Assembly (NCBI RefSeq): GCF_000963945.1
Contig: NZ_BAMW01000024.1
Location: 55,479 to 119,478, forward strand
Direction of reading: 5' to 3'
Length of the DNA stretch: 64,000 nucleotides
Source of the DNA: Acetobacter indonesiensis
GTDB lineage: Bacteria; Pseudomonadota; Alphaproteobacteria; Acetobacterales; Acetobacteraceae
Part shown: positions 7,556-16,000 of the stretch, piece after piece
Layout: the number at the start of each line of letters is the position of its first letter
Position numbering within the stretch: the stretch's first letter is position 1
The notes under the pieces: generated by a model
Databases searched by the model: none
What the model was told of the DNA's origin: nothing
Seen by the model: the letters and a program-made list of their open reading frames with translations, nothing else
Made by a program: the position numbers and the translations under genes

Positions 7556-7700
7556 GGCCGTACGTTTGCCGTCTGATCGCCAGTGGTATGCCCCTCGCTT
7601 GCCGCCATGATGCCGTCTGGTGTGCCGTTACATTGCCGTAGGGCTGCCGTGGTGTTGCCGATGGGATTGCCGCATGATTGCCGTAGGGTCTGCCGTAGGG
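7556..7700. repeat. Helically phased TGCCG iteron array (candidate centromere or oriT-binding array)
   Basis: TGCCG occurs at 7567, 7600, 7611, 7623, 7634, 7645, 7656, 7668, 7679 and 7691, with near-matches GGCCG at 7556 and TGCCC at 7589. Successive steps are 11 or 12 bp, so the repeats face one side of the helix. The bases after TGCCG vary; TGCCGTAGGG appears three times. Arrays of 11-bp period are known for R1 parC (ParR) and R388 stb repeats (StbA). It lies between the ParA-like operon and the disrupted antirepressor gene. Function is inferred. Confidence 0.75.
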
Positions 7701-7846
7701 TTTTTTAGGGCCTTCATACACCATTGCACCCTCAGTGCGGGCGGCTCCGCCGCCAAGGTTGGGCAGGCGGAGAAAGGGTGTCAGAATCGTGACTCCCTTT
7801 GGGGGGCCAATTCGTCTGATTTTTTTCGGAGTGAAGTCTGTTTTCC

Positions 7847-7857
7847 GTCGCATGATG
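7847..7857 (+). promoter_or_regulatory. GTCGCATSATG element, copy 5
   Basis: GTCGCATGATG, 46 nt upstream of the antirepressor-like ATG at 7904, below a T-rich stretch. Confidence 0.6.
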
Positions 7858-7903
7858 GGCGGCAATGCTCGCGATCTCGAACAGCTGGAGAGAGGGTCAG
7901 ATT

Positions 7904-8072
7904 AATGAACAGCGAGAGCGCGCAGCGGAGACTCCAACATCACAAGAAGCCGTTGGTCGTTGAGACTGATAGTCTGCGTTTTGAGGAACAAGGACTGGGA
8001 GCAGTATCAATCGAGGGCAAGCGCTGGGTTCTGGCAAAGGAAATTTGCAACGTATTGGGCATCAGGAACCCT
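7904..8072 (+). pseudogene. 5' part of a BRO-N antirepressor-like gene, cut by the Tn3 remnant
   Basis: From the ATG at 7904 (GAGAGGG 9 nt upstream) the translation gives a BRO-N domain start: SLRFEEQGLGAVSIEGKRW, then VLAKEICNVLGIRNP, matching the family pattern of a small strand pair followed by AKDVxxxLGxxNP. At about 8072 homology stops and transposon sequence begins. The rest of the domain resumes at about 12030. BRO-N proteins are DNA-binding and often act as antirepressors in phages and plasmids. The open frame runs on to 8237 only as chimeric sequence. Confidence 0.75.
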
Positions 8073-9048
8073 ATACAAGGGCGCAAGGGCCATTTCAGCT
8101 TCGTCTGGCGTGACGGCCCGAAGCGGCGATATCCGCAGCTTGCCGCCCGAGAGACGTACATCTTCGAGTGCATCGGCCGCTGCCTTTGCATCGACCTCGG
8201 CCAGTCTCTGGGTGAGCAGGGCCTTGCGTTCCGCTAGCCAAGTCGCGGCGGTTTCGGCGACCGGGATGGGCAGTGGCCCCGCCGCCCGCATGGCAGCGAA
8301 CACAGGCGCGGAAATAAGCTGCTGCTCAACCGCTCTATATCGCCGGCTGCCCTCGACCCACATGTCGCCGGCGCGCAGCCGGTCTCGCAATTCGGTAAGA
8401 ACACAGAATTCGAAGATGCGACGGTCAAGACCGGCTCGGTCGATCCGCCGACGCCAGGCGGGGCGCACGAAGCCGAGCGGGACACCCACGGGCAATTTGC
8501 GCAGCCGCCCACTGCCCAGATCGCGCATCGTAGCGATGGCACGAGCAAGGCCCGAGCAGGCAGGAACTGCGCCGAAGGTGAAGCTGGCGACAAAGGCCGG
8601 ACCGATCTGACGGAGGATCGGAAGGTTGGATCGCGCAAGCTCGACAGGATCGAGCGGATCGGGACGCACAAGTTGCCTAGCCTCCGCGATTTCGGAGCCG
8701 AGGTCATCCCACCCGATTATCTCTGCAATGGCGCCGAAAGGATCCGAGCCGTTTGCCCTTGCGTCGATGATCGCGGTTCCGAGGCGGGCCAGCAGGCGGA
8801 TTTTGCCGTTGATGGTGCGCTTGTCGCGTTTCAACGCCGCCTCTTCCCGGCGTTCGGCGCGCCGGAACATCTGTCCGATCAGTCGTTCGAACATTACCAC
8901 GGCATCGTCGGTCAGGGCCACCTGCATTTCGATGACGGTGGCGATCGTCGGCACCGAGCGTCCAATACCGCACCAGGTCGGCTTCGTTTTCGGGCAAGGC
9001 GAACAACTCGGCATGTTGCGCCTCGGTCAGGACAGAACGGCGGGGCAT
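8073..9048 (-). pseudogene. tnpA: Tn3-family transposase TnpA, internally deleted and 3'-truncated
   Basis: The start (ATG 9048) reads MPRRSVLTEAQHAELFALP and continues through LVRYWTLGADD, the classic Tn3 TnpA N-terminus. At about 8943 the frame changes and the sequence jumps to a region normally some 200 residues further on (FERLIGQMFRRAERREEAALK), continuing through LRDRLRAGDMWVEGSRRYR to KLRISPLRAVTPDEAE before ending at the 8072 junction. The catalytic DDE part, in the C-terminal half of a normal protein of about 1000 residues, is absent. It cannot be an active transposase. Confidence 0.88.
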
Positions 9049-9052
9049 CTGC

Positions 9053-9637
9053 TCAGGCCTTGGCTGGCCCCGTCCAGCCAATCCGATCGAGCGTGCCGAT
9101 GAGGGTAGATCGGGGCACCTTAAAGGACCGGCACACTGACGCCTTGCTTGCACCAGCATTGAGTGCATCCGTGATCTGCTCGATCGTTTCCGCGTCGATG
9201 CTAGGTGGACGCCCCCCGTGCCGACCGCGCCGCCGAGCTGCGGCCAAACCCGCCATCACCCGTTCGCGCGTGAGCGCGCGTTCATATTGAGCAAGCGCGC
9301 CGAAAAACGAAAACAGCAATTCTCCATGGGGCGTCGACGTGTCCATCTGCTCCGTAAGTGATCGGAACGCCACGCCCCGGTCTTTCAGGTCGGTAATGAT
9401 CGTCAGAAGGTTGGCCAGGGATCGCCCGAGGCGGTCGAGCTTCCAAACGATCAGCGTGTCGCCATGCTTCAGGTATTCCAGGCAAGCCTTCAACCCGGGG
9501 CGATCGTCCCGGGCGCCCGATGCTTTGTCGGAAAAGAGATGGCGCTCATCGACGCCGGCGGCGATGAGAGCATCGCGCTGCAGGTCGACAGACTGGCGAT
9601 CGTCGACCGATGAGACACGCATGTACCCGATGAGCAT
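9053..9637 (-). CDS. tnpR: Tn3-type serine resolvase
   Basis: Site-specific recombinase that resolves cointegrates at res. 194 residues from ATG 9637: IGYMRVSSVDDRQSVDLQ with the nucleophilic serine at position 9 or 10, YLKHGDTLIVWKLDRLGRS, the FSFFGALAQYERALTRERV helix E region, then GRHGGRPP and a C-terminal Hin-type helix-turn-helix. Complete by length and motifs. An upstream in-frame start would lie inside the res-like dyad. It ends 4 nt before the tnpA start in the same direction. Confidence 0.93.
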   Translation of the reverse strand: MLIGYMRVSSVDDRQSVDLQRDALIAAGVDERHLFSDKASGARDDRPGLKACLEYLKHGDTLIVWKLDRLGRSLANLLTIITDLKDRGVAFRSLTEQMDTSTPHGELLFSFFGALAQYERALTRERVMAGLAAARRRGRHGGRPPSIDAETIEQITDALNAGASKASVCRSFKVPRSTLIGTLDRIGWTGPAKA

Positions 9638-9800
9638 GTGCGACAAACCTCTAAATTGATGTTGTCGCACACTAGATCAAAGCGACAGGGTTTGTCGTGC
9701 ATAATCGGCCATCGTCATCGGGTTGCAGTCTGTTCGCGCCGCCGCCTGTCGACAAACATGTGATTTCCGCCAGGGTGGCTAGGCAGCTCCCGACAAAAAT
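9637..9800. other. res-like resolution site
   Basis: TGTGCGACAA (9637-9646) and TTGTCGCACA (9662-9671) are perfect inverted arms spanning about 35 bp, the size of a res subsite. Further CGACA/TGTCG half-sites occur at 9683-9699, 9748-9757 and near 9790. Several resolvase dyads directly upstream of tnpR is the standard Tn3 arrangement; the exact subsite borders are inferred. Confidence 0.6.
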
Positions 9801-9907
9801 AGGAGGTTCCCTGGGCGTGTACGAATGTGAAATCGGCCATCCGCCAGTTCAGCCCATGAATGCGGCAGGACCGATGCAGCAGGACGTCCCGCTGCATCGG
9901 CGTCCGT

Positions 9908-10309
9908 TCAGGCAAGCTGGTTGCGAATATCCATGCGGTCGAAGTGCGCCCGCTTTTCGATGATCTTGCCGTCCTTCAGAGTCAGCAACATCAGCAACGA
10001 AAAGCGAAGCTTCTTCCCGGTCGCCGGGACTCCTTGATGCAGTCCGCTGTGAATGCCTTGGAAGACGAGATAGGCGGCGACCTTGTCGCCTTCGGCGATC
10101 AATTCGACAATGGGCATGGTCCAGTCGTCGAAGGCGTCGAAATTCTGCTTCTCCGACGCCACGAACCCTTCGACCCCGTGATGAGGCGTGTCCATCTGAT
10201 GGTAGAACTTGAGGTCGGAGTGGCAATATTGCGCGAGAAGGTCGAATTCCCGGCGGTTGATCGCGTCGTAGAATGCCTGGACGACGGCCTTGTTTGCTTC
10301 GGTGGTCAT
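9908..10309 (-). CDS. SnoaL-like (NTF2-fold) polyketide cyclase-type protein
   Basis: 133 residues with the SnoaL/NTF2 pattern: N-terminal helix (VVQAFYDAINRREFDLLAQYCH), middle strands with AYLVFQGIHSG, and the closing LTLKDGKIIEKRAHFDRMDIRNQLA. Such proteins are small cone-shaped enzymes or binding proteins, often ester cyclases, isomerases or hydrolases of unknown substrate. It follows the metallo-hydrolase gene by 11 nt and shares its operon under a likely TetR operator. Substrate cannot be read from sequence. Confidence 0.85.
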   Translation of the reverse strand: MTTEANKAVVQAFYDAINRREFDLLAQYCHSDLKFYHQMDTPHHGVEGFVASEKQNFDAFDDWTMPIVELIAEGDKVAAYLVFQGIHSGLHQGVPATGKKLRFSLLMLLTLKDGKIIEKRAHFDRMDIRNQLA

Positions 10310-10320
10310 AATCTGTCCTT

Positions 10321-11091
10321 TCAGAATGAATAGGCTTCGCCGTCGGCCGGCACGAGCACGCGGTCGGCAAGATCGTGCTCCGCGACGAAGGCATTGAGCT
10401 CGGCGCGCGTCAGCACGGCGTGGTTGACGGCCTCGAGATGGCTCGCGATCACGGTCGCGAAGGGCGCGGCATCATGGGCGCGCTTCACGTCTTCCTTGCC
10501 CATGATGATCGGATCGAGCCCCGGAATCTGCGCGTCGCCGGCATTGAGGATGATGATGTCGGGCCGCGCGTCGGCCAGGACCTCCTCGACCGACGCGTTC
10601 CAGACGGTGTCGCCGGCAAGGTAGAGCGTCTTCTCGCCTTCGGCCGTGAACAGCACGCCGCAGACCTCGCCGAGCACTTCCCCGGCGGCGGCCATGGTCG
10701 CGTCCGATCCGTGCTGGCCGGCGGTGCGGGTCAGGCTGACGTTCTTGAAGCCGGGTTCGTCGGCCAGGTTGCGGACGTCCGCGAAGCCTTGGCTGCGGAA
10801 CAGTTCGGCGTCCGCCTCGTCCCGCGCGAAGAGCGGCAGGTGCTTGGGCACGAGAGCGACCGCAGCCTCGTCCCAGTGATCGGGATGGCTATGAGTGACG
10901 ATGACTGCATCGACATCGAGAATCTCGCTCATCGGCGTGGCGAGTTCGACCCGCGGATTGCGGATGTGGCTGTTCATCGTGCCCTCGAAGCCCGGATAGG
11001 TATCTTTCGCCGCGAGATAGGGATCGATGAGGAAGCGCTGGCCGCCGTAATCGATGCGCAGCGTGGCGTTCCGGATCTGTCTGACTTGCAT
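10321..11091 (-). CDS. UlaG-like metallo-beta-lactamase-fold hydrolase
   Basis: 256 residues. The metal-binding THSHPDHWDE (HxHxDH) is intact near residue 66, followed by a conserved LAGDTVWN (Asp ligand) near 178 and ASHLEAVNH with late His ligands near 221. The N-terminus (MQVRQIRNATLRIDYGGQRFLIDP) is typical of the UlaG/L-ascorbate-6-phosphate lactonase group. Probably a cytosolic hydrolase of a small ester or lactone; the true substrate is unknown. First gene of the operon, with a perfect GGACC palindrome 18 nt upstream. Confidence 0.9.
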   Translation of the reverse strand: MQVRQIRNATLRIDYGGQRFLIDPYLAAKDTYPGFEGTMNSHIRNPRVELATPMSEILDVDAVIVTHSHPDHWDEAAVALVPKHLPLFARDEADAELFRSQGFADVRNLADEPGFKNVSLTRTAGQHGSDATMAAAGEVLGEVCGVLFTAEGEKTLYLAGDTVWNASVEEVLADARPDIIILNAGDAQIPGLDPIIMGKEDVKRAHDAAPFATVIASHLEAVNHAVLTRAELNAFVAEHDLADRVLVPADGEAYSF

Positions 11092-11109
11092 TTTACGTCT
11101 CCTTGTTGA

Positions 11110-11123
11110 GGACCAATTGGTCC
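11110..11123. promoter_or_regulatory. TetR-type operator upstream of the hydrolase operon
   Basis: GGACCAATTGGTCC is a perfect 14-bp palindrome between tetR's stop and the hydrolase start. A related dyad lies before tetR itself (11774-11787). The shape matches operators of RutR/NemR-like TetR regulators. Confidence 0.7.
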
Positions 11124-11145
11124 AAAATGATCAAAAAAAGGGGGC

Positions 11146-11724
11146 TCAGCTATCGAGCAGGATTTCGATCTGCCTGATTGCGGTCCGCAGGAAATCGCCG
11201 TCGGCGAACGAGCGCGCCATCACCTGCATCCCGGGGAAGAGGATGGTCAGCAGCCGCGCGAGTTCGTTGGGCGGCCGCCGGGTCGCGACCGAGCCGTCCG
11301 TCTGACCGCGGGCAATCGCGGTGGCCAGAATGGTTTCGATGGTCGCGAAGTCCTGCCGCACCCGCTCCCGCACCTCGGGGTCATGCGGGGCGAGTTCGAC
11401 GGCCTCGTTGATGCTCATGCACCCTTCGAACCCCTCCGCCCGGGCATCCTCGACGATCTTCTCGAAAAAGGCCAGAATGCCCGCGCGGGCATTGCCGTCA
11501 CCGGTCACGCGCCGCATTTCTGCCTCCCGCTCGGCCCGATAGTTGTCGAAGGCGGACAGCATGAGCTCGTGCTTGCTGCCGAACGTCGCATAGAGACTGC
11601 TCTTGCTCAGCCCGGTCGCAGCCAACAGATCGCTGAGCGAGGTCGCCACGAAACCCTTCTGCCAGAAGAGCTTCATGGCTTTGTTCAAGACCTGCTGCTT
11701 GTCGAACTCTTGCGGCCTGGCCAC
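11146..11724 (-). CDS. TetR/AcrR-family transcriptional repressor
   Basis: 192 residues with an N-terminal TetR helix-turn-helix: ARPQEFDKQQVLNKAMKLFW, then GFVATSLSDLLAATGLSKSSLYATFGSKHEL, ending around residue 55. The C-terminal ligand-binding domain is helical and variable. It lies in the same direction upstream of the hydrolase and SnoaL genes, with dyads GGACC-N4-GGTCC on the downstream side and GGACC-N5-GTCC on the upstream side, so it probably represses both units until an inducer binds. Confidence 0.93.
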   Translation of the reverse strand: MARPQEFDKQQVLNKAMKLFWQKGFVATSLSDLLAATGLSKSSLYATFGSKHELMLSAFDNYRAEREAEMRRVTGDGNARAGILAFFEKIVEDARAEGFEGCMSINEAVELAPHDPEVRERVRQDFATIETILATAIARGQTDGSVATRRPPNELARLLTILFPGMQVMARSFADGDFLRTAIRQIEILLDS

Positions 11725-11773
11725 GATCGTTATCCCTGCAATGGCATGCTGTGGGAGGGTGTATAGTCATTTA

Positions 11774-11787
11774 GGACCGTTTAGTCC
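11774..11787. promoter_or_regulatory. TetR autoregulatory operator candidate
   Basis: GGACCGTTTAGTCC, an imperfect version of the palindrome at 11110-11123, 49 nt upstream of the tetR start. Confidence 0.55.
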
Positions 11788-12026
11788 AGAAAAATATTCC
11801 GCTATGTTTCAGTCAGTTACGAAATTTCGATTATTGACCTGGCTCGCTCGTTGTTAGGCTAGGCTCGAACGGTCTGAAAACGTGGTTAAAACGAAACCTG
11901 ACACTTAGGGTCACGGTCGCGACCAACGGCTTTATCGCAGAGCAGGTCATTTGCGGTCTTGCGCGGCAAACAGGTGTTTTCCGACGCCTTCAAGCCTTAG
12001 CGTATATCTGTGCCCCTTTTATGTGA
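11788..12026. other. Non-coding end of the transposon remnant
   Basis: No gene. The stretch 11871-11908 (TCTGAAAACG...ACACTTAG) looks somewhat like a Tn3-type terminal repeat (GAAAACG...TAAG), but its orientation would place the element to the right, not over the cargo genes, so it is at best a relic of another insertion. The junction with antirepressor sequence is near 12027-12034. Confidence 0.4.
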
Positions 12027-12518
12027 CGCCCCCATCTGACGTTCATAGCGACGAAACCCGTAGCCAAGCGGTTCCGGCGCTGGGTGACAGATGAGGTTCT
12101 GCCGCAGATCAGTCGCACGGGTGAATACAGGCAGGATGCAGGTGCGCAAGCCGCCAATGACGCACCCAAGCCAGAGATCAGTGCGGCCGATCTACGCCTC
12201 CTAGCGGAGTTGAAAGAGGGTGATATCTATCAAGCAACCCGTCACCTTGTGACCCGCATGAATGGAAAATTCTCCGTTGAAAGAGCGTTAAGCGAAGCAA
12301 AACGTCCGTGGTCCTATGATCTGGATATTCTAGAACTCATTCACTTGGTAAAACTTGTGCAAATCAGTTGGTTCGCTCTCGGACAAAATAGTGAGCGGTC
12401 TGATCAAATGCGCCAGTATATGTGCCGTCTATCCACCGTTATGCGGCTTCTGGATGATAAATTTGGCACCGGTCCCTACTTTGAGCCGGTTACTACTATA
12501 TCACCTGTGGGGGCCTGA
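12027..12518 (+). pseudogene. 3' part of the BRO-N antirepressor-like gene
   Basis: The frame is open from 12027. It first gives IATKPVAKRFRRWVTDEVLPQ followed by ISRTGEY, the hallmark end of a BRO-N domain (AKRFRRWVxxEVLPxIRKTGxY), then about 130 residues of helical C-terminal domain including IYQATRHLVTRM and LIHLVKLVQISWFALGQ. Together with 7904-8072 this rebuilds most of one gene; roughly 45-50 residues of the domain are missing at the junction. An internal ATG at 12084 could still allow the C-terminal part to be made. Confidence 0.75.
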
Positions 12519-12589
12519 TCCTCTTCCATTACAAAGCGGATTACTGGTTCCGAATTTAGGACACCAACACCTATGCCCAGGTAAACGTG

Positions 12590-12621
12590 AGAGCGCTTTC
12601 TTTACTCGGAGATAGCGCTCT
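12590..12621 (+). terminator. Hairpin after the antirepressor-like gene
   Basis: AGAGCGCT (12590-12597) and AGCGCTCT (12614-12621) are perfect arms with a 16-nt loop, followed by TCTTCTCC. Position after the stop at 12518 suggests a terminator. Because it lies upstream of the relaxase operon it is also a candidate nicking-region hairpin. Confidence 0.4.
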
Positions 12622-12643
12622 TCTTCTCCGTGAGCCCTTTTTC

Positions 12644-12654
12644 GTCGCATCATC
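12644..12654 (+). promoter_or_regulatory. GTCGCATSATG element, copy 6
   Basis: GTCGCATCATC (one mismatch at the last base) after a T5 tract, 47 nt before the first gene of the relaxase operon. Confidence 0.6.
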
Positions 12655-12701
12655 TTTCATGATCCTGAAGCATCAATTTCGGGTCTACAGGATAGAATGT
12701 G

Positions 12702-13010
12702 ATGACAAAGCCTTCGGAACCAACAATAGCAGAATGGCGTGCTCACGTTGATGAGCAGTTTGATGCGATCCATGAATCACTGCGTGCTCTGCATCAACGC
12801 CAGACGCTCATACTCGAACTGCTGACCCCAGAAGAACGAGAGGGTCCATCGCTGGATGATCTGCTGGCGCGAATTGTCACCCTTATAGCCGACCAAAGAC
12901 CTGTTCTTCGCCGCATTGACCATACCACTGGCGCATCGCTGGATCTTCTTGAAGGACGTACACCACGTTCTCACCCGGATTCATCGGGAGAGGAAGGTTC
13001 AGAGGAATGA
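12702..13010 (+). CDS. Small protein coupled to the relaxase
   Basis: 102 residues from the ATG at 12702 (a GTG directly before it is an alternative). AGGA lies 9 nt upstream. Mostly helical and acidic (WRAHVDEQFDAIHESLRALHQ, then LTPEEREGPSLDDLLARIV), no membrane segment. It overlaps the relaxase start by 4 nt (ATGA), so it may be a relaxosome accessory protein such as an oriT-binding partner. No family was recognised; the function is inferred from position only. Confidence 0.7.
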   Translation: MTKPSEPTIAEWRAHVDEQFDAIHESLRALHQRQTLILELLTPEEREGPSLDDLLARIVTLIADQRPVLRRIDHTTGASLDLLEGRTPRSHPDSSGEEGSEE

Positions 13011-16000
13011 TGACCTTTCGGAAAATCTCGGCGGCCTGCAGAGGGCAGATAATCTCTAATTACTATCTACAGGATATTCCTGATCCTGAGAGTGACTGCC
13101 GTCTGGATCCGACCAAGACGCCTGACAGCGACGGCGCACGTTTGACAAATTATTATACCGGCCGTGATGGTCGTGCGTCCTGGCGCCCAGATATGCCGTG
13201 GCGTGCTGCTGAGGCATTAGGCATTGACCGTTTCAAGCCTCCCACCCGAGAACAGCTTTCCCGTCTCTATGAAGCCAAACGGGCTGACAATGGCGAGGAA
13301 TGGTCCTCGCACCAGCGGAAAATCAGTGCCTATGATCTGACATTGGCCCCTCATAAGTCTGTGACCCTCGCTGCAGAGTTTGCCGAAACTGACGCAGAAC
13401 GCGCCGCTATCTGGCATGCCATGCAGATCGCTAACGACGAAACCATGCGATACGTTGCTCGTGAACTGGGATTGGCCAGACGCGGCAGGGGAGGGAAAGA
13501 CGGCGCTGAAGAAGGTCATGTGACATGGGTGACTTACCGCCATACAACAGCACGCCCAACAGTCGAGGCGTTAGACCCTGAGAGCAATCAGACTTACCTG
13601 ATTGATACGCCGGCTGGTGGTGATCCTCATGCCCATTTTCACAACACGATGTTCAACATGGTTGTTACAGACGACGGTCATGTTGGGTCTTTGGATACAA
13701 AACAGCTCCGGTCGCGTGTCCATGAGTTTGGTGCTTACTTCCAAGCCATTCTTGCTCAGGAATTGCGTAAAATTGGTATTGCCCAGACGTATGACGCCAA
13801 TGAGCAGGCGACCGTCGTCTCCGCAGTACCTCAGGAGATTTCGGATTTTTTCAGCAAAGGTCGCCGCAACGTCCTGAAAGCTGCTCAGTCCTACGCCTCG
13901 GAACAAGGTTTAGAATGGGACCAACTGTCAATTGAGCGGAAGCAGAAGATGCTTTCCATGGCAGGACTGGCTGCTCGTTTAGGTAAGGATCTAGACGCTG
14001 ACGACCACGATATCTGGAAGCGTCAGGCCAAGGAGCTGGGTTGGGTTGATCAAAGCCTGATGGGACCGGAGATCGATCCGGGGTTAGATCGCCACCAGAG
14101 GCTTGATCAGGCATGGCGTTTCGTTGCCAGACATCTTGGTGAGGAATTTGAAACAGCCGCAGTTATCGATCACCAGAAACTGCGAACCTATGCCGCACGT
14201 GGTCTTATTGCGACCGGTATTGAAGGCGGAATTTCTGACATAGATGACGTGGTTGATCTGACGGAAAAACGCGGTATTGAGGTTCGTGGCCAGAAGGTTC
14301 AACTCGTTATTAAGATGAAGGGCGAGCGTGAGCGTGTCACGCATTCCGAACAAATCAGACTGGAAGAAGATCTCGCAATTCATATTGCCCGAGCAGCGGC
14401 CGACAGAAGCGGGGCTCTCGGAAAGGAAGCTATAGAGGATGCTATTGAACGTTCTGGACTAGATTTTAGTTCTGAACATGGTCAGGCGCAGCGTCAGGCA
14501 GTTCATACTTTGGGACAAAGCGGCAGGATAGCCATGCTGACAGGTGTTGCCGGAGCTGGGAAGACGACCCTGCTGAAGCCACTGGTAGATGCGTGGCGCA
14601 ATGATACTCAGGGAAACCCATCAGGACGGCGCATACTTGGCGTGGCCAATGCGTGGCGTCAGGCAGACGCCATGAAAGATGCGGGTATTGATGAAACCTA
14701 CGCGCTTTCCCCATTTTTGGCCCGTATTGATCGGGGCGACCTCAAATTGGATGAGCATACCGTCATAGCCCTTGATGAAGTAGGGCAGGTGGCACCGCGT
14801 CAGATGTTGCGGCTTCTGGAACTGCAACGTGATACGGGACTGACCTTACGTATGATGGGTGACAGAGAACAGGCACAGGCTATCGAGGCCGGTGATGCTC
14901 TTGAAATAATCAAGAGAGTGCTGGAGCCTGATGATCAGGCCGAACTCCTGTCCACAGTACGTCAGAAAACTAAGCGCAATCGTGATATTGCGGCTCTTTT
15001 TCGCGGTGAAGAGTCTAGTGATGAGCAGCTTAAAGCACTTGAGACAAAGGGCAAAGCCGTCGCCGCCGAGACTGATGAGGACCGTGATGATGACATCAGA
15101 AACCGTTTCCATACCGAGGAAGTCAGGCAGGCCATCGAGATGAAGCGCCAGGATGGCAGCATCAGTTTGGTCACAGGAGACCATCAGAATGTTCTGGAGA
15201 CCATCGCTCAACACTACGTGTCCCGTAAAGATGCTCTAAAGGCCCAAGGCCCCAAGGCTGATGGGTCATTCAAGACGATCACCATGTCAGCGCTGACGAA
15301 CAAAGATGCTGCTGATCTCAGTCTTGCGGTACGCCAAGTGTTGCAGAAGCGCGGTGATATTGGTGCAGACCAAAAGATCATCAAAGCCATAGATCAGCGA
15401 GGCGAGGAATATGACATGGCTCTTGCTGTTGGAGACAAGGTGCGACTGTATCGTCGGGTCTGGGGACTTGTCGGAGATAAACGCACGTGGGTTGGGAATA
15501 ACGGAGATATCTGTGAGGTTCTCAGCGCATCTGACAAGGGGCTGAAATTGAGGCTTGCTGATGGGCAGGAAGCACAAGTGGAATGGCGCCGTCTATCAGA
15601 TCCACGCTCTAATCGCGTTCTGTTGGGATTTGGTCATGCCATGACAATTGATGCCGCACAGGGGCTGACGTCTGACGAGCATATCAACGCCATGCCACGC
15701 GGTGTCGATCTGGCGACAGGGTTCACGTCCTATGTTGCGGAAAGTCGTGCCCGAGGAACAACATGGACGATGATATCTGATGGTGCGACCTTTGAGGCGG
15801 TCAGGAACGGTCGCGCACTGGGGGATCAGGAACCTATCACGAGTGACCAGTTGTGGGATTATGTTGCTAAAAAAATGGCAAATAAGCCCTATAAGGCTTT
15901 GGGTATGGATCTGCCTTTTCGGAAGAAAAAAGATCGAGACAAGAGAGTCCGTGAACTCATTGAGATCGGCCGGAAAATAGAGAAAGCCCGTATTGAGGGC

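Larger units (their letters stand above)
8072..12030. mobile_element. Tn3-family transposon remnant with SnoaL/UlaG/TetR cargo
   Basis: A GC-rich block with tnpA (deleted), tnpR, res-like site, and three cargo genes, inserted inside a BRO-N gene. Limits are set by where the antirepressor reading stops (about 8072) and resumes (about 12027-12034). The tnpA-side terminal repeat is missing because tnpA ends abruptly at the junction, so the element cannot move by itself. I could not find a convincing matching terminal inverted repeat on the other side. Confidence 0.75.

Noticed and set aside
7556..7700. CRISPR array
   Set aside because: Repeat unit is only 5 conserved bases at 11-12 bp steps, far too short for repeats and spacers, and no cas genes are present.
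7960..8610. Long plus-strand frame over tnpA
   Set aside because: Arg/Ser-rich shadow of the GC-rich transposase on the opposite strand.
11861..11908. Right terminal inverted repeat of the Tn3 remnant
   Set aside because: GAAAACG...ACTTAG resembles a Tn3 end but points the wrong way for an element covering 8072-12030, and no matching left end exists.
12590..12621. oriT hairpin
   Set aside because: The dyad is upstream of the relaxase operon, but there is no recognisable nic sequence; a terminator for the preceding gene explains it equally well.
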